NCBI GenBank assembly: GCA_900757415.1
Contig: CAAENU010000214.1
Location: 1-64,000, forward strand
Reading direction: 5' to 3'
DNA: 64,000 nt
Source of the DNA: an uncultured Oscillospiraceae bacterium
GTDB lineage: Bacteria > Bacillota > Clostridia > Oscillospirales > Oscillospiraceae
Position 1 is the first letter of the stretch. The number at the start of each line of letters is the position of its first letter. This document shows positions 43,653 through 52,292 of the stretch, in pieces. The position numbers were made by a program, and so were the translations under genes. The notes beneath the pieces are model-generated. The model made no database searches and was not told where the DNA came from. It saw only the letters and a program-made list of their open reading frames with translations.

Positions 43653-45554
43653 TCAGATGCCCAGCGCGGCGCGCTTGGCTTCGATACCGGCGATCATCTT
43701 GTCGCCCAGACTCTCAATATCGGTGTCAACGATGAAGCGGGCCTCGACCCAATCCTTGACGCCGTGCTCGCCCTGCAGCAGTTCCACCACTTCGCTGGAA
43801 CCCTTGGTATAGGGATCCACGCCCAGATAGGTGTCGATGCCGGTGGCGACAACATAGTTGCCGATAGAAACGGCCTTTTCGCTCATCCACTCGGGAGCGC
43901 AGCCGCACAGGGGGATCTGGGAAATGTTGATGCCCCAATCCTTGGCGATGTCGGAGGCAAGCAGCATCATACGGGAGATATCCACGCAGGAACCCATGTG
44001 CAGAACAGGGGGAATGCCCACCAGCTCGCACACGCGCTTGAGTCCTTCGCCGCAGTATTCCTTGGCTTCAGGGTCCATCAGGCCGGCCTTGGCGGCAGCC
44101 TGAGCGGAACAGCCGGAGAGAATCACGATGATGTCGTTCTTCAGCAGCTTCTTCATCAGCTCGATATGAGCGGTATCGGGACGGACCTTGGGGTTATTGC
44201 AGCCCACCATGGCCACGGCGCCGCGCAGCACGCCGGCCTTGACACAGTCGATCAGGGGCTTGGTGGTGCCGTATGTATCCACATGGGAGTTGCACACGCC
44301 GTCCAGCTCCTTCTTGATGGCCTCCAGAGAGTAGCCCACGCGGGCCTTTGTCTTGAGGTCGGGGATGTTGACCAGCTCGGGGCGGCGGTTCTTGAAGTTT
44401 TCAATGGCGGTTTTGACAATGGCCTTGGCATTCTCACCGGCGCTCTCGGCATGGAACTCGATAAAATCGGAGTCGGGGATGCGGGCGATGGGAGAGGTGG
44501 TGATAAACTTGGTATGGAAGCACTTGCTCAGGGGACCCAGCGCGGGGAAGATGCACTGCACGTCCACCACGATGGCCTCGCAGGCGCCGGTGAGCACCAC
44601 GTTCTCCTGACTCAGGAAGTTGCCGGCCATGGGGATACCGTGACGCATGGTGACCTCGTTGCTGGTGCAGCACACACCGGCCACGGTAATGCCCTTGGCG
44701 CCGTTTTCCTTGGCATAGGCGATCATCTCGGGGTCGTTGGCGTAGAACACGATCATCTCGGACAGGGAGGGATCGTGGCCATGAACGATAATATTGACGT
44801 TATCCTTCTCCATCACGCCGATGTTGGCGGTGGTATTGATGGGCTTGGGGGTACCGAACATGACGTCGGAGAACTCGGTGCCCATCATGGAGCCGCCCCA
44901 ACCGTCGGACAGGCCGGCGCGCAGGGACTGGCGGATCAGCGCCTCAGGCAGAGAGGAACATCCCATATGGGTCATGTGCAGAGACTGGGAAACCTCGCGG
45001 TCGATGGCGCGGGGCTCGATGCCGGCCTCATTCCACAGCTTCTGGGTATGCTCGGGCGCGCGCTTGAGGAAACGCTGCACGCCGAAGGGTTTGCCGTATT
45101 CCAGCAGGCCGATCTCGGCGACCTCATGGGCCAGGTCATAGATGTCCTTGCCCTCGGTTTCGATTCCCCATTCTTTGGCGATGCGGATCAGCTTATCAGG
45201 ATCCTTGACCTGATAGTTGCCGCCCTCGCGGGTCTGGTACAGGGTGTGCATGATCTCACGACCATGGTCGGAGTGGGTGGCGGAGCCACCGGCAGTAAAG
45301 CGCAGGTAGTTTCTGCCGACGATGCCGTGAACATCGCAACCGCAGATGCCGCGGGGGGCCTTGGGGGTGATGCGGCAGGGGCCCATGGAGCAAATACGGC
45401 AGCAGGTGCCGGCTTCACCGAAGCCGCAGTGAGGGGTCTGGTTCTTTGCGCGCTGTTGCCAGGAATCCGCGCCGACCTTGACGCCGTTTTCCAGCAGCGC
45501 GGCCGTGGCGGCTTCCATCTGTTCCACCGTGATTAAACGATCCCAATCTTTCAA
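43653..45554 (-). CDS. cooS: Carbon monoxide dehydrogenase catalytic subunit
   Basis: A protein of 633 residues. The N-terminal B- and D-cluster Cys are in GTCCRICSMGPC and GICGC; C-cluster ligands lie in VAGVCCTSNE, VDVQCIFPALG, MVGCNNPK, LSGCSAQAA and MGSCVDI. It interconverts CO and CO2 with ferredoxin and feeds CO to AcsB. It begins with TTG at 45554; AGGAGG lies 8 bases before it and no in-frame ATG fits. It is first in a three-gene operon with cooC copy 2 and acsB copy 2. It is the only CODH in the window. Confidence 0.95.
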   Translation of the reverse strand: MKDWDRLITVEQMEAATAALLENGVKVGADSWQQRAKNQTPHCGFGEAGTCCRICSMGPCRITPKAPRGICGCDVHGIVGRNYLRFTAGGSATHSDHGREIMHTLYQTREGGNYQVKDPDKLIRIAKEWGIETEGKDIYDLAHEVAEIGLLEYGKPFGVQRFLKRAPEHTQKLWNEAGIEPRAIDREVSQSLHMTHMGCSSLPEALIRQSLRAGLSDGWGGSMMGTEFSDVMFGTPKPINTTANIGVMEKDNVNIIVHGHDPSLSEMIVFYANDPEMIAYAKENGAKGITVAGVCCTSNEVTMRHGIPMAGNFLSQENVVLTGACEAIVVDVQCIFPALGPLSKCFHTKFITTSPIARIPDSDFIEFHAESAGENAKAIVKTAIENFKNRRPELVNIPDLKTKARVGYSLEAIKKELDGVCNSHVDTYGTTKPLIDCVKAGVLRGAVAMVGCNNPKVRPDTAHIELMKKLLKNDIIVILSGCSAQAAAKAGLMDPEAKEYCGEGLKRVCELVGIPPVLHMGSCVDISRMMLLASDIAKDWGINISQIPLCGCAPEWMSEKAVSIGNYVVATGIDTYLGVDPYTKGSSEVVELLQGEHGVKDWVEARFIVDTDIESLGDKMIAGIEAKRAALGI

Positions 45555-45674
45555 TTTGTAATCCTCCTAACGGTTTTTTCGCTGCGTCACCGCTGTGCGG
45601 CGAAGCAGCCTGCTTTGTTGGTTTGGGGCATTGCTTTTCCGATGACGGTTCCTCCCACCCTCATCATTGACATT

Positions 45675-45703
45675 ACTTTAACAAAGTATCGATCTGTTGT
45701 CAA
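45675..45703 (-). promoter_or_regulatory. cooS promoter with two inverted repeats
   Basis: The minus strand shows TTGACA (45698-45703), 17 bases, TAAAGT (45675-45680). TGTTGTCAACA (45695-45705) is an 11-bp palindrome over the -35 box. TACTTTAACAAAGTA (45674-45688) is a 6-3-6 inverted repeat over the -10 box. Both could be operators. Confidence 0.65.
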
Positions 45704-45830
45704 CAACGGATGTGGAAATTACACCATATTCTTGGGAAAAATATTTTGTATTTTTTGTAATTTGTGATAAAAAGCAACTGTTGTCCGCACTGTGCCGCCA
45801 CTTGTTGCACGACGGCGGTTTCCTGGGCGG

Positions 45831-45878
45831 AAACAATAAGATAGGGGGCAGCATGTGCCGCCCCCTATCTTATTGTTT
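45831..45878. terminator. Bidirectional terminator
   Basis: A 19-bp perfect stem (45831-45849 with 45860-45878) with A-rich and T-rich ends. It ends the minus-strand spoIVB-remnant/Cys-rich gene transcript. Confidence 0.9.
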
Positions 45879-45893
45879 TCGCTGCCTTGCGTG

Positions 45894-46112
45894 TCAGCGG
45901 ATCAGCCGGCAGCCGGCAGAATACGCCTCGTTAAGCTCAAACAGCTCCATTTCGCCGTCAATATAGGGTTGATAGATGCTTTCCGTCCGACCGCCGCCGG
46001 AATTGCCGCAGCCGCTGCAGCCTTCGCAGCTGCCGCCGCAGGCATTCAGCGCCTGACGGACGATTTCCTCCCGCTCTTCGCGGGTGGTATCACAAATCAA
46101 CAGGGAACGCAC
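45894..46112 (-). CDS. Small Cys-rich protein downstream of spoIVB remnant
   Basis: A protein of 72 residues starting at GTG 46112, with AGGAGG 7 bases upstream. A central cluster CGGSCEGCSGCGN contains four Cys; a further Cys lies at each end. I do not recognise the family. The GTG is 14 bases after the stop of the spoIVB remnant, so it was presumably expressed with spoIVB during sporulation; with spoIVB broken it would depend on the recombinase transcript. Confidence 0.65.
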   Translation of the reverse strand: MRSLLICDTTREEREEIVRQALNACGGSCEGCSGCGNSGGGRTESIYQPYIDGEMELFELNEAYSAGCRLIR

Positions 46113-46126
46113 GTTTACGCCTCCTC

Positions 46127-46260
46127 TCAACCAGCTATTTTCAGCATGTTTTCCATCAGGATCCCATAGCCGCGGGTGGGATCGTCGATCAGGACATGGG
46201 TCACGGCGCCCACAAATTTTCCATTTTGGAGAATGGGACTGCCGCTCACGGTTGATGTCA
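46127..46260 (-). pseudogene. spoIVB: 3' remnant of spoIVB (sporulation protease)
   Basis: The minus strand reads [17 protein letters not shown], then [15 protein letters not shown] and [11 protein letters not shown] before TGA at 46127. This is the C-terminal end of SpoIVB, including the SGSP catalytic serine and the TRGYG motif; SpoIVB signals activation of sigma-K. Homology stops near 46260 and the next codon upstream in frame is the stop of the recombinase gene at 46280. About 380 N-terminal residues, including the PDZ domain, are absent from the window. Confidence 0.8.
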
Positions 46261-46279
46261 ATATGGGACAACAAAAAAA

Positions 46280-47875
46280 TCAGGGGTTTTGCGGATAAAG
46301 CTCGCCGGAAAGATCTTGAAATCGCCAGACGAATTGGATGGTTTTCCGGTTATATACTTTTATCTCGCGGACAAGCTCCCGCATAAGAGCAGGGTCTAAA
46401 GCACTTATTTCATGGTACGAAGAGAGGGCAGAGGCTTGCCGTTCTTCCTTTTTGGCGGTTTCCTCCTCCGCCCAGAGCAGTTCCCAATCGCTTTCCAACT
46501 GGGCGAGCTGCCGCTTCTTTTCGTTCTGTGCACGGAGAAGGCTTTCCCGTTTTTCTGTAAAGGACTCTTTTGACAGTTGGCCGCCCACATGCGCCTCATA
46601 GAGCGACATAAGCTCCTCCTGCTTGCGGTGGATCTCAGCTTGAACTCTCTGCATTTTTACATGAATGGCGCGGCGTTTAGAGGTGTGGCGCTCGAATTCA
46701 CGCTGATAGGTCTCAAGCCGGGCGTCCCGCAGTTGGCATTGCATGTTGATCGCACGAATCAGAATAGCTTGCAAGTCGGCGTCGGAGATACAGACCTCGG
46801 CGCAGCCGCTTTCCGGTACATAGCGTGCCGACGCGCAGCGCCAGTTCTTGTTGGAGGCCTTACCCTTCACCAGACGGTTTCCGCAGCAGCCGCAGACGAG
46901 ATAGGACTGCAGCAGATTTGGCGTGTTTCCTGTCGGCGTTTTCGGCGCCGTTTTCTGTACGGTGCTGCGGGCAAGAAAATATAGCTCCCGCGACACGATG
47001 GGTTCGTGCGTATGGGGGATGATGGGGCGCTCCGCTTCGGGGAGCAGTTTCGTGCGGTTGCTGCCGACCTTGACCACATGGGATTTGAACGCCTCCGTAT
47101 CGCCGGTGTAAATGCGGTTTTGGAGAATGTTCCGGACGGATTCATATGTCCAGAACTTCCGCACCTTGTAGCGGCCTCGGACTTTCGCCAGATAGGCGGA
47201 GGGAGTCTCGGTACCGGACGCATTCAGCCGCTGTGCGATCTGCGTGATGCTGATGCCCTGCGAGGCCCACTGAAATATCTGCCTGACGACATCGGCGGCC
47301 GCTTGGTCGATTACGATAGTGTTCTTCTGCTCACCTTTTTGATAGCCGTAAGGCACCGCGCCGAAAGCATATTCGCCATTCAATTTTTTGCGGTCTGTTA
47401 CGCTTTTGATTTTGCGGGACAGGTCGCGGCTGTATAGCTGGTTCAGCAGGTTGGTGATGCCCAGCTCCAGACCGCCGGTGGATTCACCATAGTCAGCGCT
47501 GTCAAAGTGGTCGTTGATGGAGATGAAGCGGACGCCATACGCCGGAAACACAAACTCCAGATAGTGACCGCCCTCCAGAAAGTTTCTGGAAAAACGGGAG
47601 AGGTCACGGACAATGATCGTCCTGACGCTTCCGGACTTTACCAGCGACAGCAGCCGCTGTATACCGGGACGGTTCATATTGGTGCCGGTGTAGCCATCAT
47701 CTACGATCTCCTCAACGGTTCCCTCCAGATCAGGACGGGACGCGAGGAAATTCTGCACGCAGAGGCGCTGCGCAGAGATACTGGAGCTCTCCGCGGCATT
47801 TCCGCGCGCCACGTCGCCATCCTCCGAAGAAAGGCGGTAGTAGCAGATCATGAGACCGGAAGTGGCTTTAGTCAC
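46280..47875 (-). CDS. Large serine recombinase 1 (spoIVB-proximal)
   Basis: A protein of 531 residues from GTG 47875 (GGAGG 9 bases upstream), overlapping recombinase 2 by 8 bases. The resolvase domain has the catalytic Ser16 in CYYRLSSEDGD and IIVRDLSRFSRN. A recombinase domain follows (ITQIAQRLNASG, LQNRIYTGD), then a zinc ribbon with CGCC and CASARYVPESGC, and a long coiled-coil. It would cut and join DNA through a 5' phosphoserine at att sites. Its stop is in the same frame as the spoIVB remnant. Confidence 0.93.
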   Translation of the reverse strand: MTKATSGLMICYYRLSSEDGDVARGNAAESSSISAQRLCVQNFLASRPDLEGTVEEIVDDGYTGTNMNRPGIQRLLSLVKSGSVRTIIVRDLSRFSRNFLEGGHYLEFVFPAYGVRFISINDHFDSADYGESTGGLELGITNLLNQLYSRDLSRKIKSVTDRKKLNGEYAFGAVPYGYQKGEQKNTIVIDQAAADVVRQIFQWASQGISITQIAQRLNASGTETPSAYLAKVRGRYKVRKFWTYESVRNILQNRIYTGDTEAFKSHVVKVGSNRTKLLPEAERPIIPHTHEPIVSRELYFLARSTVQKTAPKTPTGNTPNLLQSYLVCGCCGNRLVKGKASNKNWRCASARYVPESGCAEVCISDADLQAILIRAINMQCQLRDARLETYQREFERHTSKRRAIHVKMQRVQAEIHRKQEELMSLYEAHVGGQLSKESFTEKRESLLRAQNEKKRQLAQLESDWELLWAEEETAKKEERQASALSSYHEISALDPALMRELVREIKVYNRKTIQFVWRFQDLSGELYPQNP

Positions 47876-49574
47876 AGCGAGCAGCCTCCTTTGCCGGTGT
47901 GTGGTAGGGCCGCAGTGCGGCGAAGGGGTCAGCATAGCTGAGCTGGATCGTGATGCTGCGATCCTCATGAATGGAAATGCGCTGGACAAGGGTATCAAGA
48001 AGTTCCCTTGTTATGGCGGGGAGCCGCTGATATTCCTGCATGCCGCGCACCCACGTCTGCGCGGCAGATAAGCCTTTCTGCATTTGCTCGACCTGCTTTT
48101 TTTGCGCGGCTTCCTCCGCGAGAATACGGTTGAGCTCTGCCCGGTATTTCTCCTTTGCGTAGAGGAATTCCTCGCGGCCGATGAGACCGGCGGACAGGTC
48201 ATGAATCAGCATATCCAGCTTCCGCTCAAGGCCCTGCCGCTGGAGGTGCAAGCTTGCGGCGGTATTTTGCTTTTCCTGTTTCGCCTGTGTCAGTTCGGCG
48301 GAATGGTCGATTTCATGGATCAGCCGCTCCACATCAACAGCCAATGTCAACTGCTGGTCTAAGACGTCAGTGAGGGCGGCAAGCAGCCGCTCATGGCGGA
48401 TGTAGTGGCTGGCACAGCTGGTATGCGCGGAGTAGCGATAGCGATTGCAGTCATAGAACAGCCGACTGGGCGAGTGTGCGCCGTGCCGGGCGCAGCCTTT
48501 GGCGGCGCCCACGGGACTGCCGCACTCCGCACAGAACAGCTTACCGCGGAAAAGATCGGCCTGTACGTCGCCGATATCCGGCCTTGAGCGATAGGCGGCG
48601 CGAGAGGCAAGAACCACCTGATTGACCTGCTGCACCTCGTCAAACAGCTCCTTGCTGATGATGGGTGGATGCGCGTTGGGGATGACCGTCCATTGCGCAG
48701 GGCTTTGACGTTTCTTTTTTTCGTTCAAATGGTTTCGGAATACCTTTCCATAGGTGCGGTTGCCGATATAGACGTCGTTGGCGGTGATCTTGCGGACGGT
48801 GGTTCGGCTCCACAGCGCGTCCCGGTACGTATCGGAGCGGTTCATGCCGCGCAGATAGCGCAGCTGGGCGGGGGAGGGAATATGCTCCTGATTCAGCCGC
48901 CTTGCGATGGCGTGGAAGCTGATGCCCTCGGCGCGCAAGGCAAAGATACGCCGGACGACCGGAGCGGTCTCTGCGTCTATATCATAGGACGCGGCAGCGG
49001 CGTTCCGGAGATAGCCGTAGGGGATGCTGCCGGACGAAGGCAGATAGGTGCCGCTGCGCATCTGCGCGTGGATGCTGCTGCGGATCTTGCGGGAGATATC
49101 CTTGGCGTAGTTCTCGTTCATGACCATTTTCAGCGGCATGGTGAGAGAGGCGGCAGCGCCGGCATCCTGCAGGAGACTGTCATAGTTGTCGTTGACGCTG
49201 ATAAGGCGCACGTTCATGGCGGGGAGTATCTGCTCCACCAGCTCGCTGGTCTCGACAAAATGGCGTCCTAAGCGGGAGATGTCCTTGATGATAATGCAGT
49301 TGATCTTGCCGCTGCGCACATCCGCCATCAACTGATGAAAGGCCGGACGGTTGTAGCTCATGCCGGTATAGCCGTTGTCAGCGTACCGCTCGACGATTTG
49401 AATATCGGGGTGCTCCGCAAGGAAAGCGTCAGCGATTTTCGCCTGATTGCCAATGGAATTGCGCTCGGTGTCGTCACCGTCCTCTACGGACAACCGGCCA
49501 TACTGCCCGGCCAGATAGTAAACTGAAGCTGCCGGCAGAGGTTGGGCCGTCAGATATTTGCTTTTCCTCGCCAT
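47868..49574 (-). CDS. Large serine recombinase 2
   Basis: A protein of 568 residues. Catalytic Ser29 lies in QYGRLSVEDGD, with IIIKDISRLGRH and YADNGYTGMSYNRPAF. The recombinase domain includes IARRLNQEHIPSP and VYIGNRTYGK; the zinc ribbon has CAECG and DCNRYRYSAHTSC; a coiled-coil of about 90 residues follows. AAGGAGG lies before ATG 49574. It is co-translated with recombinase 1 and 3. Confidence 0.93.
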   Translation of the reverse strand: MARKSKYLTAQPLPAASVYYLAGQYGRLSVEDGDDTERNSIGNQAKIADAFLAEHPDIQIVERYADNGYTGMSYNRPAFHQLMADVRSGKINCIIIKDISRLGRHFVETSELVEQILPAMNVRLISVNDNYDSLLQDAGAAASLTMPLKMVMNENYAKDISRKIRSSIHAQMRSGTYLPSSGSIPYGYLRNAAAASYDIDAETAPVVRRIFALRAEGISFHAIARRLNQEHIPSPAQLRYLRGMNRSDTYRDALWSRTTVRKITANDVYIGNRTYGKVFRNHLNEKKKRQSPAQWTVIPNAHPPIISKELFDEVQQVNQVVLASRAAYRSRPDIGDVQADLFRGKLFCAECGSPVGAAKGCARHGAHSPSRLFYDCNRYRYSAHTSCASHYIRHERLLAALTDVLDQQLTLAVDVERLIHEIDHSAELTQAKQEKQNTAASLHLQRQGLERKLDMLIHDLSAGLIGREEFLYAKEKYRAELNRILAEEAAQKKQVEQMQKGLSAAQTWVRGMQEYQRLPAITRELLDTLVQRISIHEDRSITIQLSYADPFAALRPYHTPAKEAARCD

Positions 49575-49576
49575 GC

Positions 49577-51229
49577 TTACCCCACCTCCTTTGCAGCTGC
49601 TGCAATCATCTGCTGGTAAGATGCCAGCTCGTCGGCGTAGTTAAACTGTATCGTAATTTGCTTGCCCTCGGATACTGAGATCCTGCGGATCAATCCGGCC
49701 GCCATTTCACGGGTAAGCTTGTCAATTTTCCTGAATTTGGTATATTCGGCGACCCAGTTTCGGGTGTCTGCCGTGCCTTCCTCCAAGGCTTGCCGCCGCT
49801 GGTGCAGGCTGGCGAGGGACGATTGTAATGCGTCGATCCGCTGCGTATAGCGTTGCCGCATCATGTCATACTCCGCGCGGGAGATCAGGTCATCGTGGAA
49901 AGCCTCCAGCAAACGCATACGGTATTCCTTCTGCTCGGCGATCTGCTTCTCCTTTTCCTCGATGGTCATATCCAACTGCCGATGCTTGGCGGCTTGGATG
50001 CTCTTTTGACCGATCTCGTGGATCAACTGGTCAATATCGACCACCATCTCAATTTGCTTCTGGATGGCCCGCAGCACCACGTCCTCTAAAGCAGTCTGCG
50101 AAATGGAGTGGCTGCTGCACAGCTTGGAGCGCTTGTTCGTGGAGCAGACGTAGTAGTAAAACGTGCGGTTGCCCCGCTTTACGCTGCGCCTGCACATGGC
50201 GCGGCCGCAATCGGCGCAGAACAGCATTCCGGCCAAGGGCTGCACCACATCCTCGGAAGGGGATGTGCGGGTGTCCAGTGACAGCAGGTGCTGCACCGAA
50301 GTGAATAGTTCTTCGCTGATAATAGGTGCGTGGTTCTTCTCCACAACGCACCAATCCTCTTTGCTGCGCAGCTTCATCTGCTTGATCTTATAGTTGGGTG
50401 TTCCGCGCTTGCCTTGCACCAACGTCCCGATATAGATGGGATTTTCCAGAATGGACCGCACCGCGGCGGGCGACCATACAGGATTTTCGCCGACGGTCTG
50501 AAACCCAGATTGATACTTCAGCCCCTGCTGCTGCTTATATGCCGCCGGCGGCAGAACGCCCTCAGATGAGAGATGGTTGGCGATGGCCTGCTGGCTGCAG
50601 CCCTCCATTTTCAGCTGAAAGATGGTGCGAACCACCATAGCGGCGTATTCATCAATGATGAGCTTGTGCTTGTCAGCAGGGTCTTTCAGGTATCCATAAC
50701 AGGCAAAGGCACCGAGAAATTCTCCCGCCTTGCGCTGGACACGAAACTGCGCCCGCAGCTTCTGAGAAAGACTGCGGCAGTATGCCTCGTTCATGATGTT
50801 CTTGATGGGGATGGAAATATCATCGCACAGCGGCGTGTGTTCACTGTCCAGATCGTCATTGACAGAGATGAACCGGATGCCCATATCCGGGAAAACGCTT
50901 TCCAGATACTTGCCGGTTTCGATGTACTCACGGCCAAGGCGGGACAGGTCTTTTACGATGACGCAGTTTGCTTTCTTTTCACGGATAGCGTTCATGACGC
51001 CCCGGAAGCCGGGACGGTCATAGTTGGTGCCGGTGTAACCGTCGTCTACCTGCTCACCAACCAGCGTGATCTCCGGGTGGTGCTGTACGAACTCGCGGAT
51101 CAGCTTGCGCTGGTTGTCGATACTCTCGCTCTCATAGCGCTTGCCCAGCTTTGACAAGCGGAGATAGGAGATGCCATACCAATGCTGTCCGGAGAGTTCT
51201 TCGGTTTGTGGGCAAAAAAATGCAGCCAT
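49577..51229 (-). CDS. Large serine recombinase 3 (first gene of the operon)
   Basis: A protein of 550 residues. Catalytic Ser26 lies in ISYLRLSKLGKRYE, with VDDGYTGTNYDRPGF and VIVKDLSRLGREY. The recombinase domain has IYIGTLVQGK, the zinc ribbon CADCG and CSTNKRSKLCSSH, and a coiled-coil tail. It starts at ATG 51229 with AGGAGG 10 bases upstream. All three proteins keep the catalytic residues, so none looks inactive. Confidence 0.93.
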   Translation of the reverse strand: MAAFFCPQTEELSGQHWYGISYLRLSKLGKRYESESIDNQRKLIREFVQHHPEITLVGEQVDDGYTGTNYDRPGFRGVMNAIREKKANCVIVKDLSRLGREYIETGKYLESVFPDMGIRFISVNDDLDSEHTPLCDDISIPIKNIMNEAYCRSLSQKLRAQFRVQRKAGEFLGAFACYGYLKDPADKHKLIIDEYAAMVVRTIFQLKMEGCSQQAIANHLSSEGVLPPAAYKQQQGLKYQSGFQTVGENPVWSPAAVRSILENPIYIGTLVQGKRGTPNYKIKQMKLRSKEDWCVVEKNHAPIISEELFTSVQHLLSLDTRTSPSEDVVQPLAGMLFCADCGRAMCRRSVKRGNRTFYYYVCSTNKRSKLCSSHSISQTALEDVVLRAIQKQIEMVVDIDQLIHEIGQKSIQAAKHRQLDMTIEEKEKQIAEQKEYRMRLLEAFHDDLISRAEYDMMRQRYTQRIDALQSSLASLHQRRQALEEGTADTRNWVAEYTKFRKIDKLTREMAAGLIRRISVSEGKQITIQFNYADELASYQQMIAAAAKEVG

Positions 51230-51310
51230 AAAACGTACCTCCTAAAAATACAGGAAAGCGGTTTCTGGCTGTCGTCACCGGGCAGTAATGTAATTTTCAC
51301 TGACGGGTCT

Positions 51311-51339
51311 ATTATGCTTTCCCGCTTTGCTTTTGTCAA
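51311..51339 (-). promoter_or_regulatory. Promoter of the recombinase operon
   Basis: The minus strand shows TTGACA (51334-51339), 17 bases, CATAAT (51311-51316). The leader to the ATG at 51229 is about 75 bases. Confidence 0.8.
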
Positions 51340-51358
51340 CAGGGAAACGCTGCCAGCA

Positions 51359-51592
51359 TCATGACAGACTGCACGCGTAGGCCCGCAGGCGGTCCTGCAG
51401 GCTTACGTCCGTATCGGAGTAGGCAAGCTTTACCACAATGCCGCTGTCCGTATAGCAATAGGGGTCGCCGATCTGCTCTACATACTGCCTGATGCGCTGG
51501 GCGCAGGGGGCGGAGGTGTCGATATTCACACAGGCGATATCCCGCAGCGCCGCATGGGCGGGGAGATTGGCGTCCTGACGGTTTGTTTTCAT
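51359..51592 (-). CDS. DUF6870-like small protein
   Basis: A protein of 77 residues. The pattern VNIDTSAPCAQRIRQYVEQIGDPYCY (cited in part as QIGDPYCY) followed by VVKLAYSDTDVSLQDRL matches my memory of DUF6870, small proteins frequent in Clostridia mobile regions. AGAGGGAT precedes ATG 51592. It may belong to the element. Function is unknown. Confidence 0.6.
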   Translation of the reverse strand: MKTNRQDANLPAHAALRDIACVNIDTSAPCAQRIRQYVEQIGDPYCYTDSGIVVKLAYSDTDVSLQDRLRAYACSLS

Positions 51593-51661
51593 AAAGATCC
51601 CTCTTTTCCGATGATGCTGCCGGTAGTATGGCCGGGTTTCGGAATTTTATGAAAAATGCGG

Positions 51662-51705
51662 AAAAATCCGGGGGCCGCGGTATATGCCGCGGCCCCCGGA
51701 TTTTT
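51662..51705. terminator. Bidirectional terminator
   Basis: A 19-bp perfect GC-rich stem (51662-51680 with 51687-51705) with AAAAA and TTTTT ends. It ends the gamma-carbonic anhydrase/AEC transcript. Confidence 0.9.
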
Positions 51706-51757
51706 GGCGATAAACGGTATCCGCCGAACGACGGGGGTGAGAGAGGGGTGCAATGTC

Positions 51758-52267
51758 TTATTTCACGGCGGGGAGTGCATAGCGGGTCTTGTACGCCGCT
51801 GCTTCCTCGCGGTACATGGCGGCGCTGGCGCGATTGGACGCGATCTCCTCCTCCGTCACACTGCGGCGAACCTTGGCCGGGATGCCGAGGACCAGCGACC
51901 CGTCGGGGATCACGGCATGCTGGGGGATCAGCGCGCCGGCACCGATGATGCAGTTGCTGCCCACCACCGCACCGTTGAGCACGATGGCGCCCATACCCAC
52001 CAGCGTGTTGTCGCCCACGGTGCAGCTGTGGAGAATGGCGCTGTGACCCACGGTGCAGCCACTGCCCACATGCAGGGGCAGACCACGCTCGATATGGAGG
52101 ACGCAGTTATCCTGAATGTTTGTGCCCTCGCCGATGGTGATCTCATCCAGCTCGGAACGGAGTACCGCACCGAAAAAGACGCTGCTGTCGGCGGCGATAC
52201 GCACGTTGCCCACCACGGTGGCGGTGGGCGCTATGAATACAGAGGGGTGAATGTTGGGATTTTCCAT
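51758..52267 (-). CDS. Gamma-carbonic anhydrase family protein (left-handed beta-helix)
   Basis: A protein of 169 residues made of hexapeptide repeats. Metal and structural positions include SVFFGAVLRSELDEITIGE, NIQDNCVLH, GHSAILHSCTVG and GMGAIVLNGAVVG (cited in part), with the three His of the zinc site in CVLH, VGHSAILH. It may hydrate CO2, useful in a CO2-fixing cell; many family members are of uncertain activity. AAAGGAG precedes ATG 52267, which is preferred to the longer frame. AEC transporter gene lies 25 bases upstream. Confidence 0.85.
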   Translation of the reverse strand: MENPNIHPSVFIAPTATVVGNVRIAADSSVFFGAVLRSELDEITIGEGTNIQDNCVLHIERGLPLHVGSGCTVGHSAILHSCTVGDNTLVGMGAIVLNGAVVGSNCIIGAGALIPQHAVIPDGSLVLGIPAKVRRSVTEEEIASNRASAAMYREEAAAYKTRYALPAVK

Positions 52268-52292
52268 GGCAGATGCTCCTTTCCCTGGGTGC

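Larger units (their letters stand above)
46261..51592 (-). mobile_element. Putative serine-recombinase element inserted in spoIVB
   Basis: Three large serine recombinase genes in one operon lie immediately beside the broken end of spoIVB, the expected position of an integrase next to its attachment site. The left edge is near 46260. The right edge is not defined; it may lie between the DUF6870-like gene and the terminator at 51662. I found no convincing direct repeat of the left junction at the right side. No transfer, replication or cargo genes are present. Confidence 0.6.

Noticed and set aside
51240..51360. Possible 5' half of spoIVB at the right end of the recombinase element
   Set aside because: Translation in all minus-strand frames gave no SpoIVB-like segment; the region holds only the recombinase promoter and leader.
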